From: Halorhabdus salina
Lineage (GTDB): Archaea; Halobacteriota; Halobacteria; Halobacteriales; Haloarculaceae
DNA: 64,000 bases
NCBI RefSeq assembly: GCF_013839425.1
Contig: NZ_JACDNP010000003.1
Location: forward strand, 62,001-126,000
Reading direction: 5' to 3'
Position 1 is the first letter of the stretch, and every line of letters starts with the position of its first letter. This document shows, piece after piece, positions 8,653 to 15,924 of this stretch. The notes below the pieces were generated by a model. It worked only from the letters and a program-made list of their open reading frames with translations. It searched no databases and was not told the origin of the DNA. A program made the position numbers and the translations under genes.

Positions 8653-8814
8653 AGCCGCTTCTTTGGGCCCTGTCACTAAACCCTTCCCGCCGGGAGCGGT
8701 TGCCGGAACGGTTCATGTCTGCCTGGGGGGCGCGGTGTCCGGTATCGAGCCCCCTCGAGAGCGAGGCCACAGTGCGCCGAAAGACAGTAGGCCGGTTGGG
8801 AACAACCCCGCTGT

Positions 8815-9261
8815 ATGAGTGAGTGTCCGTATTGCGGGGCCGATGCCGAGGCGGGGGCACGGTACTGTGATCGGTGTGGTGAGCGACTCGTCTTCGAGGG
8901 GGACAATCGGGACGGCTTTCTCGAACGGACCTCGATTCAGTACCTCCAGGGCGTGCGCCACGGGGCGCGACCACTGGATCCATCGACCGCCTATCACGAG
9001 CAGCTTCAGACGGAGCTGATCGCCGCGATCGAGGACTTCTCGCACCTGGCCAACGTCGAGAGACTTGCGCTGTCGGACGTGCTCGACGTCGACGACGACG
9101 CACTCGAAGCCCTCGAAGCCGGGGTATCGCCGGACACCGATCTCAGTCCCGCGATGCGCCGTGCGCTGGGGGTCGCCGTGCTTGTCGCCTTGCTCGAAGA
9201 CACCTACGACGGACCGACGCTTGACGAGTTGCAAGCACTCGTCGCCAGTGACGCCGAGTGA
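8815..9261 (+). CDS. Zinc-ribbon protein of unknown function
   Basis: The 148-residue protein opens with a compact zinc ribbon, CPYCGADAEAGARYCDRCG (Cys4, Cys7, Cys18, Cys21). A mostly helical acidic domain follows with IQYLQGVRHGARPLDP, IEDFSHLANVERL and VAVLVALLEDTYDGPTLDEL. The ribbon suggests protein or nucleic-acid contacts, but no partner can be named. It is 57 bp upstream of the dUTPase-like gene on the same strand and may share its transcript. Confidence 0.62.
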   Translation: MSECPYCGADAEAGARYCDRCGERLVFEGDNRDGFLERTSIQYLQGVRHGARPLDPSTAYHEQLQTELIAAIEDFSHLANVERLALSDVLDVDDDALEALEAGVSPDTDLSPAMRRALGVAVLVALLEDTYDGPTLDELQALVASDAE

Positions 9262-9318
9262 CCCCGCGAGCCAACCGAGACGAACGTTGTTGTCGGTCGG
9301 GCCTGTCACTACCAGTTG

Positions 9319-9741
9319 ATGTCCTCGAATCTGACTGACGTTGTCGACGGCATCGTCTACGAACCGACCCAGACTGAGGGCCCCGGTCTCGATCTCACGC
9401 TGGCCGACGTCTCCGAAGTCACGGCCCCTGGCCGCGTTGACTTCGGCGGCGGCGAACTCGAAGCCCCCGACTTGCGCGCGGTCCAGACGACACGTCGCCA
9501 CAGCGACGACGACTACGAGTGGTATCATCTCGATTCGGGCCAGTACCTGCTGGCGTTCAACGAGTCTCTCACCACAACTGACCAGTCGTACTGGCTGCAG
9601 ACCCGTGACGCCGTCAGGACGGCCGGGGCGTTCCACCCCTCGCTCCGTGTCACCGACCTGGATCCAGTCCCCTTCTCGGTAGGTGGTGAGGGCATCCGGC
9701 TGAAGGAAAACGCACGCATCTCGACGTTGCTGGCGCTGTGA
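9319..9741 (+). CDS. dCTP deaminase/dUTPase-superfamily-like protein
   Basis: At 140 residues, the sequence follows the beta-rich dUTPase/DCD layout. It has EGPGLDLTLADV near the start (compare the DLR/DLT strand of DCD), HLDSGQYLLAFNESLTT in the middle, and FSVGGEGIRLKENARISTLLAL at the end. The catalytic Glu and conserved Ser/Arg motifs of bona fide dCTP deaminase are not apparent, so enzymatic activity is uncertain. ATG at 9319 is used. The stop at 9741 abuts the IS1341-type element, whose end hairpin starts 7 bp later. Confidence 0.6.
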   Translation: MSSNLTDVVDGIVYEPTQTEGPGLDLTLADVSEVTAPGRVDFGGGELEAPDLRAVQTTRRHSDDDYEWYHLDSGQYLLAFNESLTTTDQSYWLQTRDAVRTAGAFHPSLRVTDLDPVPFSVGGEGIRLKENARISTLLAL

Positions 9742-9747
9742 CATCCT

Positions 9748-9814
9748 CCCCGTCGTAAACGGAGAGGGAGCTTCGCTCCCTCAGGCAGTCGGGCGTAGCC
9801 CGACGACGACGGGG
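9748..9814 (-). repeat. Composite hairpin at the 3' end of the IS element
   Basis: An outer stem (CCCCGTCGT at 9748-9756 with ACGACGGGG at 9806-9814) encloses two further perfect hairpins. These are GAGGGAG/CTCCCTC at 9764-9782 with a CTTCG centre, and GTCGGGC/GCCCGAC at 9788-9804 with a GTA loop. The position matches the right-end hairpin used for transposition and for the guide RNA transcribed from tnpB 3' ends. The two internal hairpins look like later insertions into the loop. Confidence 0.7.
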
Positions 9815-9846
9815 CTTCCCGTCCCGCAGTTGGGATATTTGCTGGT

Positions 9847-11156
9847 CTACGACACGACCTGTTCTCTTGTCGTGAACGTCCCGCTCTCGCGGTCGAACAG
9901 ATATGTCGATGGCTGTGCCACACAGCCGTTACTCCTATCCTTGCCGTGAGGACTCGGAGTTATCTTCTGGCGCATATTCTCCGCCCCGTTACAATCCGCG
10001 TTGGCTACCAACTCACACGACGAGCAGACGTACAGACCACGCTCGACACGGTTCGACTTTGTGCTATCGCCACACCGTGAACACGTCTTCGAGGTGTCCC
10101 ACTCGTTCTCCTTCAGCACCTCAACACCACGCATCTTGCCTTTGTATGCGAGGTACTGGTAGATGCGGTCGAACGCCCACGAGTGCAACTTTTTGTTCCC
10201 GGTCTTCCCCCAGTCAGCCTCACGCACGTCTTCAGGCCAACTCACCGCGAGCGTGCCAACACCGCGTTCGACACACTCCGTGATAATGGCGTCCGTGAGC
10301 GTGTGGTAGAAGTGCGTCTCACGATTAGCGAGTTTCTGGCGTGCCCACAGTGACTTCTCCGAGGGGCCGTTCTCACCTTCCGTGTCGTACTCGGCTCGCG
10401 TGAAGTAGTGCTTGTCCTGCTTGAGCGAGTTGCCGGGGTACAGGACGTACTCGTCAGGGAATGCAACCGTGGCGATGTTTGTGATGCCGAGGTCGATTCC
10501 TGCCACTTCGTCGCCTACTGAGTCGTTTGTTTCGAGCTCGACTTTACAGACGAAGTGCAGTTGCCACTCGTCGCCGTTCCAGACAGCACGAACGTTCTGA
10601 ACCGTGTTGACATCACCGAGGTCAACGTCCGGCCGAGTCTGGTACTCGCAGAGGATGAAGTCCGACCAGTATTCTTTGAGGTTTGACCCCTTGCTGAGTC
10701 GGACGCGGTTGTTCTCGGGATCGTGTTCGAACCCGTCTGCTTTGAACGTGACCGTCGAACGCGGTCGGGTGTCGCCGTGCTTGCGGTTAGCGTGAGACCG
10801 AGGTCTCACGTACCATTCGAACGGGCGCTTCGCGCCCGTGAGAAGAAGCCGGGCGGATTCGCCTCGTCGTCCTTGTGTCGCAGGTCGAACCACGACTGGA
10901 AAGCGTCGGAAAGTTCTTCGATGACTTTCTGACTGGATTGGGCGTTCAGGTCTTTCCAGCACGCTTGATTCTTCATATACGACTTTAGCACACTCTCGTT
11001 TGGAATTTCGTCAGTTGCATCCCATACGCGGTCGGCTGTCCATCGTGCGACATTCCAGATTTTCGAGGCGGAGTCTCCGAGCGAATCGAGATCACTCTTG
11101 ACCTGCCGGTGGTTCTGGATGGAACCAACGTAGGTGCGCGTGACCTCAATCGCCAT
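9847..11156 (-). pseudogene. tnpB: Disrupted TnpB-like transposase/nuclease (IS1341 type)
   Basis: The N-terminal part (11156 down to about 10850) reads MAIEVTRTYVGSIQNH and continues to DLRHKDDEANPPG. The C-terminal part (10785-9847) resumes in another frame with RKHGDTRPRSTVTF, then GIDLGITNIAT (RuvC Asp), a CSRCG...CSSC zinc finger and NADCNGAENM (last RuvC acid). Between them a 62-nt palindromic insertion replaces about 3 nt, changes frame and brings an in-frame TGA. The second RuvC acidic residue is not in its usual place (LAVSWPEDVRE). The product is probably inactive unless rescued by recoding. Confidence 0.8.
10786..10847. repeat. 62-nt double-palindrome insertion within tnpB
   Basis: Two perfect hairpins lie back to back. 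CGTGAGACC pairs with GGTCTCACG (10791-10810, 2-nt loop), and ACGGGCGC pairs with GCGCCCGT (10821-10839, TTC loop). They sit between codons that normally join as NPPG-Y-RKHGD in this transposase family, so the net gain is about 59 nt and the frame is broken. The second hairpin tip, GCTTCGC, recurs in hairpins at 9770, 52540 and 52664. Confidence 0.75.
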
Positions 11157-11258
11157 ACATAGCCTATATAGATATACCTACTTAATGGCTCGGATTGGCG
11201 TTGAATATCCAGTTTGCTATTGAACGATAGATTGCGTAGTTGAGTGACGCGATTCACA

Positions 11259-11277
11259 CCCGCCGTGAAACGGCGGG
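11259..11277. repeat. Solo IS-end hairpin upstream of tnpB
   Basis: CCCGCCGT (11259-11266) and ACGGCGGG (11270-11277) form an 8-bp stem with a GAA loop. Flanking text reads GAATCCCGCCG...GGTGTGAATCG on the minus strand. This is a common form of the right end of haloarchaeal tnpB elements, but no transposase gene lies on its upstream side. It is probably a relic end of another element rather than part of the 9742-11160 copy. Confidence 0.5.
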
Positions 11278-11356
11278 ATTCTCTCGCTGCCTAAAGATAG
11301 CTCGTCCATCGACTCGTGGGGGCCACGCTTTTCGTGCTCGCCCGCGTTGTGCGCCT

Positions 11357-11524
11357 GTGGGACTGTTCGAAAACCTCGGGCGCAAAGTCGAGTCCTTCAA
11401 GCAGGGCGCGTCCGACAACGCCAGCGAGCCAACCCATCGCTGTGGGGACTGCGAGTCGGAATTTTTCACTGACTACGAGACCTGTCCCGACTGTGGGAGT
11501 GACGCCGTTTACCCGATCGAGTAA
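11357..11524 (+). CDS. Small zinc-ribbon protein (55 residues)
   Basis: GTG at 11357 opens a 55-codon frame starting VGLFENLGRKVESFKQ. A four-Cys ribbon follows: CGDC, ten spacer residues, then CPDCGSDAVYPIE. The codons upstream of the GTG are Arg-rich and untypical, so the GTG start is preferred. Small haloarchaeal ribbons of this kind are common and their role is unknown. A similar 54-residue protein is encoded at 36294-36458. Confidence 0.6.
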   Translation: MGLFENLGRKVESFKQGASDNASEPTHRCGDCESEFFTDYETCPDCGSDAVYPIE

Positions 11525-11893
11525 CGCTATTGCATTCGCGTTGCGTGATTCAAATCCCGCTTTGCGTTTCGACGCTCACGAAGACGAGCACACGCTACGC
11601 GGTGCTCGTCGGAAATTGTTCGCAGTAGAAGACGCCCGAAGCGAGACTGAGCGAATCCGTCGGATTCGCGAAGGTCGGAAGACGATCGCGTCTTCCGGGA
11701 CTGAGCAAACGCGAGCGTTTTCGAAGGTCGAGAGACGCCGTGGCGTCTCTCAGGATTGTGAACCGGAGGAAGACGGTCGCTCACTCCGTTCGCGCTGCGT
11801 CTTCTAGAGTTCAAATCCCTCGCGGGGTATTTGCCGAACTCGAGTCGCTCGGCGACGAGACGCCTCGCTTGTGGGTTGAGTTCGGCAAAAGTA
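11525..11893. repeat. Palindrome array 3' of tRNA-Asp
   Basis: No gene is supported here; the stretch is built from palindromes. Stems: 11583-11591/11602-11610, 11651-11658/11662-11669, 11677-11684/11689-11696, 11707-11712/11715-11720, 11730-11739/11742-11751 (10 bp, 2-nt loop), 11769-11775/11798-11804 and 11831-11841/11878-11888 (11 bp). T-arm-like texts TTCAAATCC occur at about 11550 and 11810. The 36-nt segment 11769-11804 is found again, inverted and with one mismatch, at 43624-43659 beside tRNA-Ser. Read on the minus strand the array lies directly downstream of tRNA-Asp. Confidence 0.75.
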
Positions 11894-11966
11894 CGCCCGG
11901 AGCGGGATTTGAACCCGCGTCACGACCGTGACAGGGTCGTATGATGGGCCACTACACCATCCGGGC
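11894..11966 (-). tRNA. tRNA-Asp (anticodon GTC)
   Basis: The minus strand gives a 73-nt cloverleaf. The acceptor is GCCCGGA/TCCGGGC with discriminator G, the anticodon stem ACGAC/GTCGT encloses loop CCTGTCACG (anticodon GTC), and the T-arm is GCGGG-TTCAAAT-CCCGC. CCA is not encoded. An AT-rich box, CTTAATATTAG on the minus strand (about 11993-12003), lies about 27-37 bp upstream and probably is the TATA element. Confidence 0.95.
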
Positions 11967-12300
11967 TTGCTGCATCCTATCGTATCCGGGTGCTAATATT
12001 AAGGCTTTCCAAACAGACCCGGACTGTCGGTCCTTCACGTGGTGATGATTGACGTAGTGCGTGCCGATTGGCTCCCACGACGAGCGGTGTCGATCGCTAA
12101 CTTCGAATTGAGTGAACTGCCAGGGGGTATCCGACCAGAACACATTTACCTGAAGTCGGCATACGTGCTGGTACTGAACGCCCACACGCCGACAGCCACT
12201 GCCGAGGTTTTGATAAGCGTTATATGCCCTCCGCTGATAACCCTCTGTAGTATCTCGTGACAACAACCTTCTCCAGCCCGCCACACCAGACATCACACAC
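11967..12300. other. Intergenic region with divergent promoters
   Basis: This 334-bp gap separates tRNA-Asp (minus) from rpoH (plus). The tRNA side has an AT box at 11991-12004. The rpoH side has GCGTTATATG at 12217-12226, about 75 bp before the rpoH ATG and a plausible TATA box for the polymerase operon. Frames between them show no haloarchaeal coding bias. Confidence 0.5.
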
Positions 12301-12528
12301 ATGGTAGACGTAACCCAACACGAACTCGTTCCGGAACACACCATCCTCGAAGATGACGAACTCGAGGACGTGCTCGCGGAGTATGATATCAAACGGACCG
12401 ACCTGCCGAAGATCAAACGCGCCGACCCGGCCTTGCCTAACGAGGCGGAAGTCGGCGACGTGATCGAGGTCGTCCGGGATTCACGAACAACCGACACCGC
12501 AGTGGTGTACCGACTCGTCGTAGAATAA
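12301..12528 (+). CDS. rpoH: DNA-directed RNA polymerase subunit H
   Basis: The 75-residue archaeal subunit H corresponds to the C-terminal domain of eukaryotic Rpb5 and sits in the lower jaw of the polymerase. Recognisable segments are [34 protein letters not shown] and the terminal [10 protein letters not shown]. It heads the operon rpoH-B''-B'-A'-A''-nusA, with a 1-bp gap to rpoB''. The order is conserved in haloarchaea. Confidence 0.95.
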   Translation: MVDVTQHELVPEHTILEDDELEDVLAEYDIKRTDLPKIKRADPALPNEAEVGDVIEVVRDSRTTDTAVVYRLVVE

Positions 12529-12529
12529 C

Positions 12530-14095
12530 ATGGATACGGAAGATCATCGCGCCATATCAAGGGAATACTTCTCGAGGGACCGACTCGCCGAACACCACTT
12601 CCGGTCGTTCAACGCCTTCCTCGACCGGGGCATGCAGGAGGTCGTCGACGAGAAGGCGACCATCGACACCGATATCGGTGACAAAGAGGGCGAAGAGCCT
12701 GTCTGGGTCGAACTCGGAGATGTGCGTATCCTCACGCCGCGCGTCCGTGAGGCCGACGGCAGTGAGGAACTGCTCTACCCCCAGGAGGCACGCCTCAGGA
12801 ACATCACCTACTCCGCGCCCGTCTTCATGGAGATGGCCATCGTCAAGGGCGGCGAAGAGGAGGAAGAGCGGGTCGTCGACCAGACCGAAACCAAGGTCGG
12901 CCGGATGCCGATCATGGTCGGCTCTGAGAAGTGTAACATCGCCGGCTTCACCGACGAGGAACTCATCGATATCGGTGAGGACCCCGCTGACCCCGGTGGC
13001 TACTTCATCGTCAACGGCTCCGAGCGGGTCCTGATGACCAGCGAGGACCTCGCCCCAAACAAGATCCTCGCCGAGTACGACACCAAATATGGCGACGAAA
13101 TTCAGGTTGCCAAGACGTTCAGTCAGCGCCGGGGGTACCGTGCGCTGGTGTTGACCGAACGGACGCGAGACGGCTTGCTCGAAGTGTCCTTCCCGAGTGT
13201 CTCGGGCTCGATCAACTTCGTCACGCTCGTTCGCGCACTCGGCTTAGAGAGCGACGAGGAGATCGTCCACCGCGTCAGCGACGATCCCGAGGTCGTGAAG
13301 TTCATGCTCGAAAACCTGGAGGCTGCAGAGGTCCAGTCCCAGGAAGGGGCCATCGAGACGCTTGGCAAACGTGTCGCCTCGGGCCAGGGTAAGAACTACC
13401 AGCTCAAGCGGGCCAACTACGTTATCGATCGGTACCTGCTGCCACACCTCCACGAGGAGGGCGTCGAGGAGGAGGAGGTTCGGATCAACAAGGCCTACTA
13501 CCTCTGCCGGATGGCCGAGGCGTGTTTCGAACTCGCCCTGGATCGCCGGGAGAGCGACGACAAGGACCACTACGCCAACAAGCGCCTGAAGGTCTCGGGA
13601 GACCTGATGCGGGACCTCTTCCGGACGGCGCTGAACAAGCTGGCACGAGACGTCAAATACCAGCTCGAACGCGCAAACATGCGTAACCGCCAGCTTTCAG
13701 TGTCGACAGTCGTCCGGTCGGACGTGCTGACCGAACGGCTCGAACACCCGCTGGCGACGGGCAACTGGGTCGGCGGTCGCTCCGGTGTCTCCCAGTTGGT
13801 CGACCGAACCGACTACATGGGTGTGCTTTCCCACCTGCGCCGCTTGCGGTCGCCACTCAGCCGGTCCCAACCGCACTTCGAAGCGCGTGACCTGCACGCC
13901 ACCCAGTGGGGCCGAATCTGTCCCTCCGAGACGCCGGAAGGGCCGAACTGTGGGCTGGTGAAGAACTTCGCGCAGGCGATGGAACTCTCCCAGCACGTCG
14001 AGGACGAACGCGATCTCAAACAGTCGCTCGCAGAGATGGGGGTACAGGGCATCCCCGCGATCGAAACCGCCGCACAACAGCCCGCCGACGATTAA
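12530..14095 (+). CDS. rpoB2: DNA-directed RNA polymerase subunit B''
   Basis: This is the N-terminal half of the split beta-like subunit (521 residues), with protrusion, lobe and fork regions. Diagnostic segments include [24 protein letters not shown] near the start, [13 protein letters not shown] (157-169) and the fork/hybrid region [21 protein letters not shown] near 464. With B' it forms one side of the catalytic cleft. One base separates its stop from the B' start. The acidic tail is typical of halophiles. Confidence 0.95.
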   Translation: MDTEDHRAISREYFSRDRLAEHHFRSFNAFLDRGMQEVVDEKATIDTDIGDKEGEEPVWVELGDVRILTPRVREADGSEELLYPQEARLRNITYSAPVFMEMAIVKGGEEEEERVVDQTETKVGRMPIMVGSEKCNIAGFTDEELIDIGEDPADPGGYFIVNGSERVLMTSEDLAPNKILAEYDTKYGDEIQVAKTFSQRRGYRALVLTERTRDGLLEVSFPSVSGSINFVTLVRALGLESDEEIVHRVSDDPEVVKFMLENLEAAEVQSQEGAIETLGKRVASGQGKNYQLKRANYVIDRYLLPHLHEEGVEEEEVRINKAYYLCRMAEACFELALDRRESDDKDHYANKRLKVSGDLMRDLFRTALNKLARDVKYQLERANMRNRQLSVSTVVRSDVLTERLEHPLATGNWVGGRSGVSQLVDRTDYMGVLSHLRRLRSPLSRSQPHFEARDLHATQWGRICPSETPEGPNCGLVKNFAQAMELSQHVEDERDLKQSLAEMGVQGIPAIETAAQQPADD

Positions 14096-14096
14096 T

Positions 14097-15923
14097 ATGA
14101 GTCAGGGACGCGAAGCCAAAGTCTACGTCAACGGAAGTCTCGTCGGGACCCATCCCGAACCGGAACAGCTCGCAAACCAGGTCCGCGAAGCTCGCCGCCG
14201 CGGCGAAGTCAGCGAGATGGTCAACGTCTCGGTGAAAGACCGCACCGACGAGGTCATCATCAACGCCGACGCCGGCCGGGCACGCCGCCCACTGCTGGTC
14301 ATTCGTGACGGTGAGCCACTCGTCTCCGATGAGGAGGTCGAGGCGGTCAAGGATGGCGACCTTTCCTTTGAGGACCTCGTCGATCGGGGCTACGTCGAGT
14401 TCATCGACGCCGAAGAGGAAGAGAATATCCTCGTCGCAGTCGACAAGGACGAACTCACTGAGGACCATACCCATCTCGAAGTCGACCCGCAACTCATCTT
14501 CGGGATCGGGGCGGGGATGATTCCCTACCCCGAGCATAACGCCAGCCCGCGGATTACGATGGGTTCGGGGATGATCAAGCAGAGTCTGGGGCTGCCAAGC
14601 GCAAACTACCGGGTTCGCCCGGACACGCGCCAGCACTTGCTGCACTACCCGCAGCTGTCGATGGTCAAGACCCAGACGACCGAACAGATCGGCTACGACG
14701 ACCGGCCCGCGGCCCAGAATTTCACGGTCGCGGTCATGTCCTATGAGGGGTTCAACATCGAGGACGCACTCGTGATGAACCAGGGGTCGGTCGAACGTGC
14801 CCTCTCTCGGTCACACTTCTTCCGGACCTACGAAGGTGAGGAACGACGCTATCCGGGCGGTCAGGAGGATCGCTTCGAGATTCCGGACGAGGAAGTCAGG
14901 GGCGCCCGCGGCGAGGACGCCTACACCCATCTCGACGAGGACGGACTGGTCAATCCCGAGACGAAGGTCGGCGAGAACGCCGTCCTGCTGGGGAAGACCT
15001 CGCCGCCGCGGTTCCTCGAAGAACCGGACGACATGGGCGGGCTCAGCCCGCAGAAGCGCCGCGAGACGTCCGTGACGATGCGATCCGGTGAGAGTGGGGT
15101 CGTCGACACGGTCACTCTCATGGAGGGTGAGGACGGCTCGAAACTCTCGAAGGTCAAGGTGCGCGACGAGCGAATCCCCGAACTCGGGGACAAGTTCGCC
15201 TCGCGACACGGCCAGAAGGGTGTCGTCGGCCACCTTGCCCCCCAGGAAGACATGCCCTTCACCGAGGAGGGTGTCGTTCCCGACCTCATTCTGAACCCCC
15301 ACGCACTGCCATCTCGGATGACCGTCGGACACATCCTGGAGATGATCGGCGGGAAGGTCGGGGCCTTGGAAGGCCGGCGCGTCGACGGGACTGCCTTCAC
15401 CGGCGAGGACGAGGAGGAACTCCGTGGATCCCTGGAGGACCACGGCTTCAAGTCCTCCGGGAAGGAGGTCATGTACTCCGGGATTACGGGCGAGAAGATC
15501 GAGGCCGAGATCTTCGTCGGGACCATTTTCTACCAGAAACTCTACCACATGGTCTCGAACAAGATCCACGCCCGCTCCCGTGGGCCCGTGCAGGTGCTCA
15601 CCCGCCAGCCGACCGAGGGGCGTGCCCGCGAGGGTGGGCTCCGTATCGGGGAGATGGAACGGGACGTCTTCATCGGGCACGGTGCCGCCTTGACGCTCAA
15701 GGAGCGCTTGCTCGATGAGTCAGACCAGGAGTGGATCAACGTCTGTGGGCAGTGTGGCATGACCGCCGTCGAGAACGTCGATCAACGCCGCGTCTACTGT
15801 CCCAACTGCGATGAGGAGACCGATGTCCACGAGGTCGAGATGAGTTACGCGTTCAAACTCCTCTTAGACGAGATGAAGGCGTTGGGCATCGCGCCGCGGA
15901 TCGAACTGGAGGACGCAGTCTAA
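14097..15923 (+). CDS. rpoB1: DNA-directed RNA polymerase subunit B'
   Basis: The C-terminal half of the beta-like subunit has 608 residues. Visible landmarks are [29 protein letters not shown] (hybrid-binding region), [14 protein letters not shown], and a C-terminal zinc ribbon [12 protein letters not shown]...CPNCDEETD followed by the clamp anchor [16 protein letters not shown]. It is translated immediately after B'' and one base before A'. The B''/B' split is normal for this lineage and is not a lesion. Confidence 0.95.
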   Translation: MSQGREAKVYVNGSLVGTHPEPEQLANQVREARRRGEVSEMVNVSVKDRTDEVIINADAGRARRPLLVIRDGEPLVSDEEVEAVKDGDLSFEDLVDRGYVEFIDAEEEENILVAVDKDELTEDHTHLEVDPQLIFGIGAGMIPYPEHNASPRITMGSGMIKQSLGLPSANYRVRPDTRQHLLHYPQLSMVKTQTTEQIGYDDRPAAQNFTVAVMSYEGFNIEDALVMNQGSVERALSRSHFFRTYEGEERRYPGGQEDRFEIPDEEVRGARGEDAYTHLDEDGLVNPETKVGENAVLLGKTSPPRFLEEPDDMGGLSPQKRRETSVTMRSGESGVVDTVTLMEGEDGSKLSKVKVRDERIPELGDKFASRHGQKGVVGHLAPQEDMPFTEEGVVPDLILNPHALPSRMTVGHILEMIGGKVGALEGRRVDGTAFTGEDEEELRGSLEDHGFKSSGKEVMYSGITGEKIEAEIFVGTIFYQKLYHMVSNKIHARSRGPVQVLTRQPTEGRAREGGLRIGEMERDVFIGHGAALTLKERLLDESDQEWINVCGQCGMTAVENVDQRRVYCPNCDEETDVHEVEMSYAFKLLLDEMKALGIAPRIELEDAV

Positions 15924-15924
15924 C

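Larger units (their letters stand above)
9742..11160 (-). mobile_element. Decayed IS1341-type (IS200/IS605 family, tnpB-only) element
   Basis: A tnpB gene on the minus strand (9847-11156, disrupted) is followed on its 3' side by a palindromic end (9748-9814). The sequence running to 9742 reads GACGGGGAGGATGTCA on the minus strand, a common right-end text of haloarchaeal IS1341-type elements. No tnpA is present, so movement would need a transposase in trans. The left end could not be set exactly; an AT-rich stretch lies just upstream of 11160. IS605 elements do not make target duplications, so none was expected. Confidence 0.65.

Noticed and set aside
10786-10962. N-terminal 59 residues of the long minus-strand transposase frame
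   Set aside because: This part is the out-of-frame reading of the real TnpB N-terminus and of the palindromic insertion; only codons from 10785 downwards match TnpB.
11525-11893. Possible CRISPR array
   Set aside because: The repeats are palindromes of different sequence without regular spacers, and no cas gene is nearby.
12039-12260. 73-residue frame upstream of rpoH
   Set aside because: Covers the promoter region, has no coding bias and no family resemblance.
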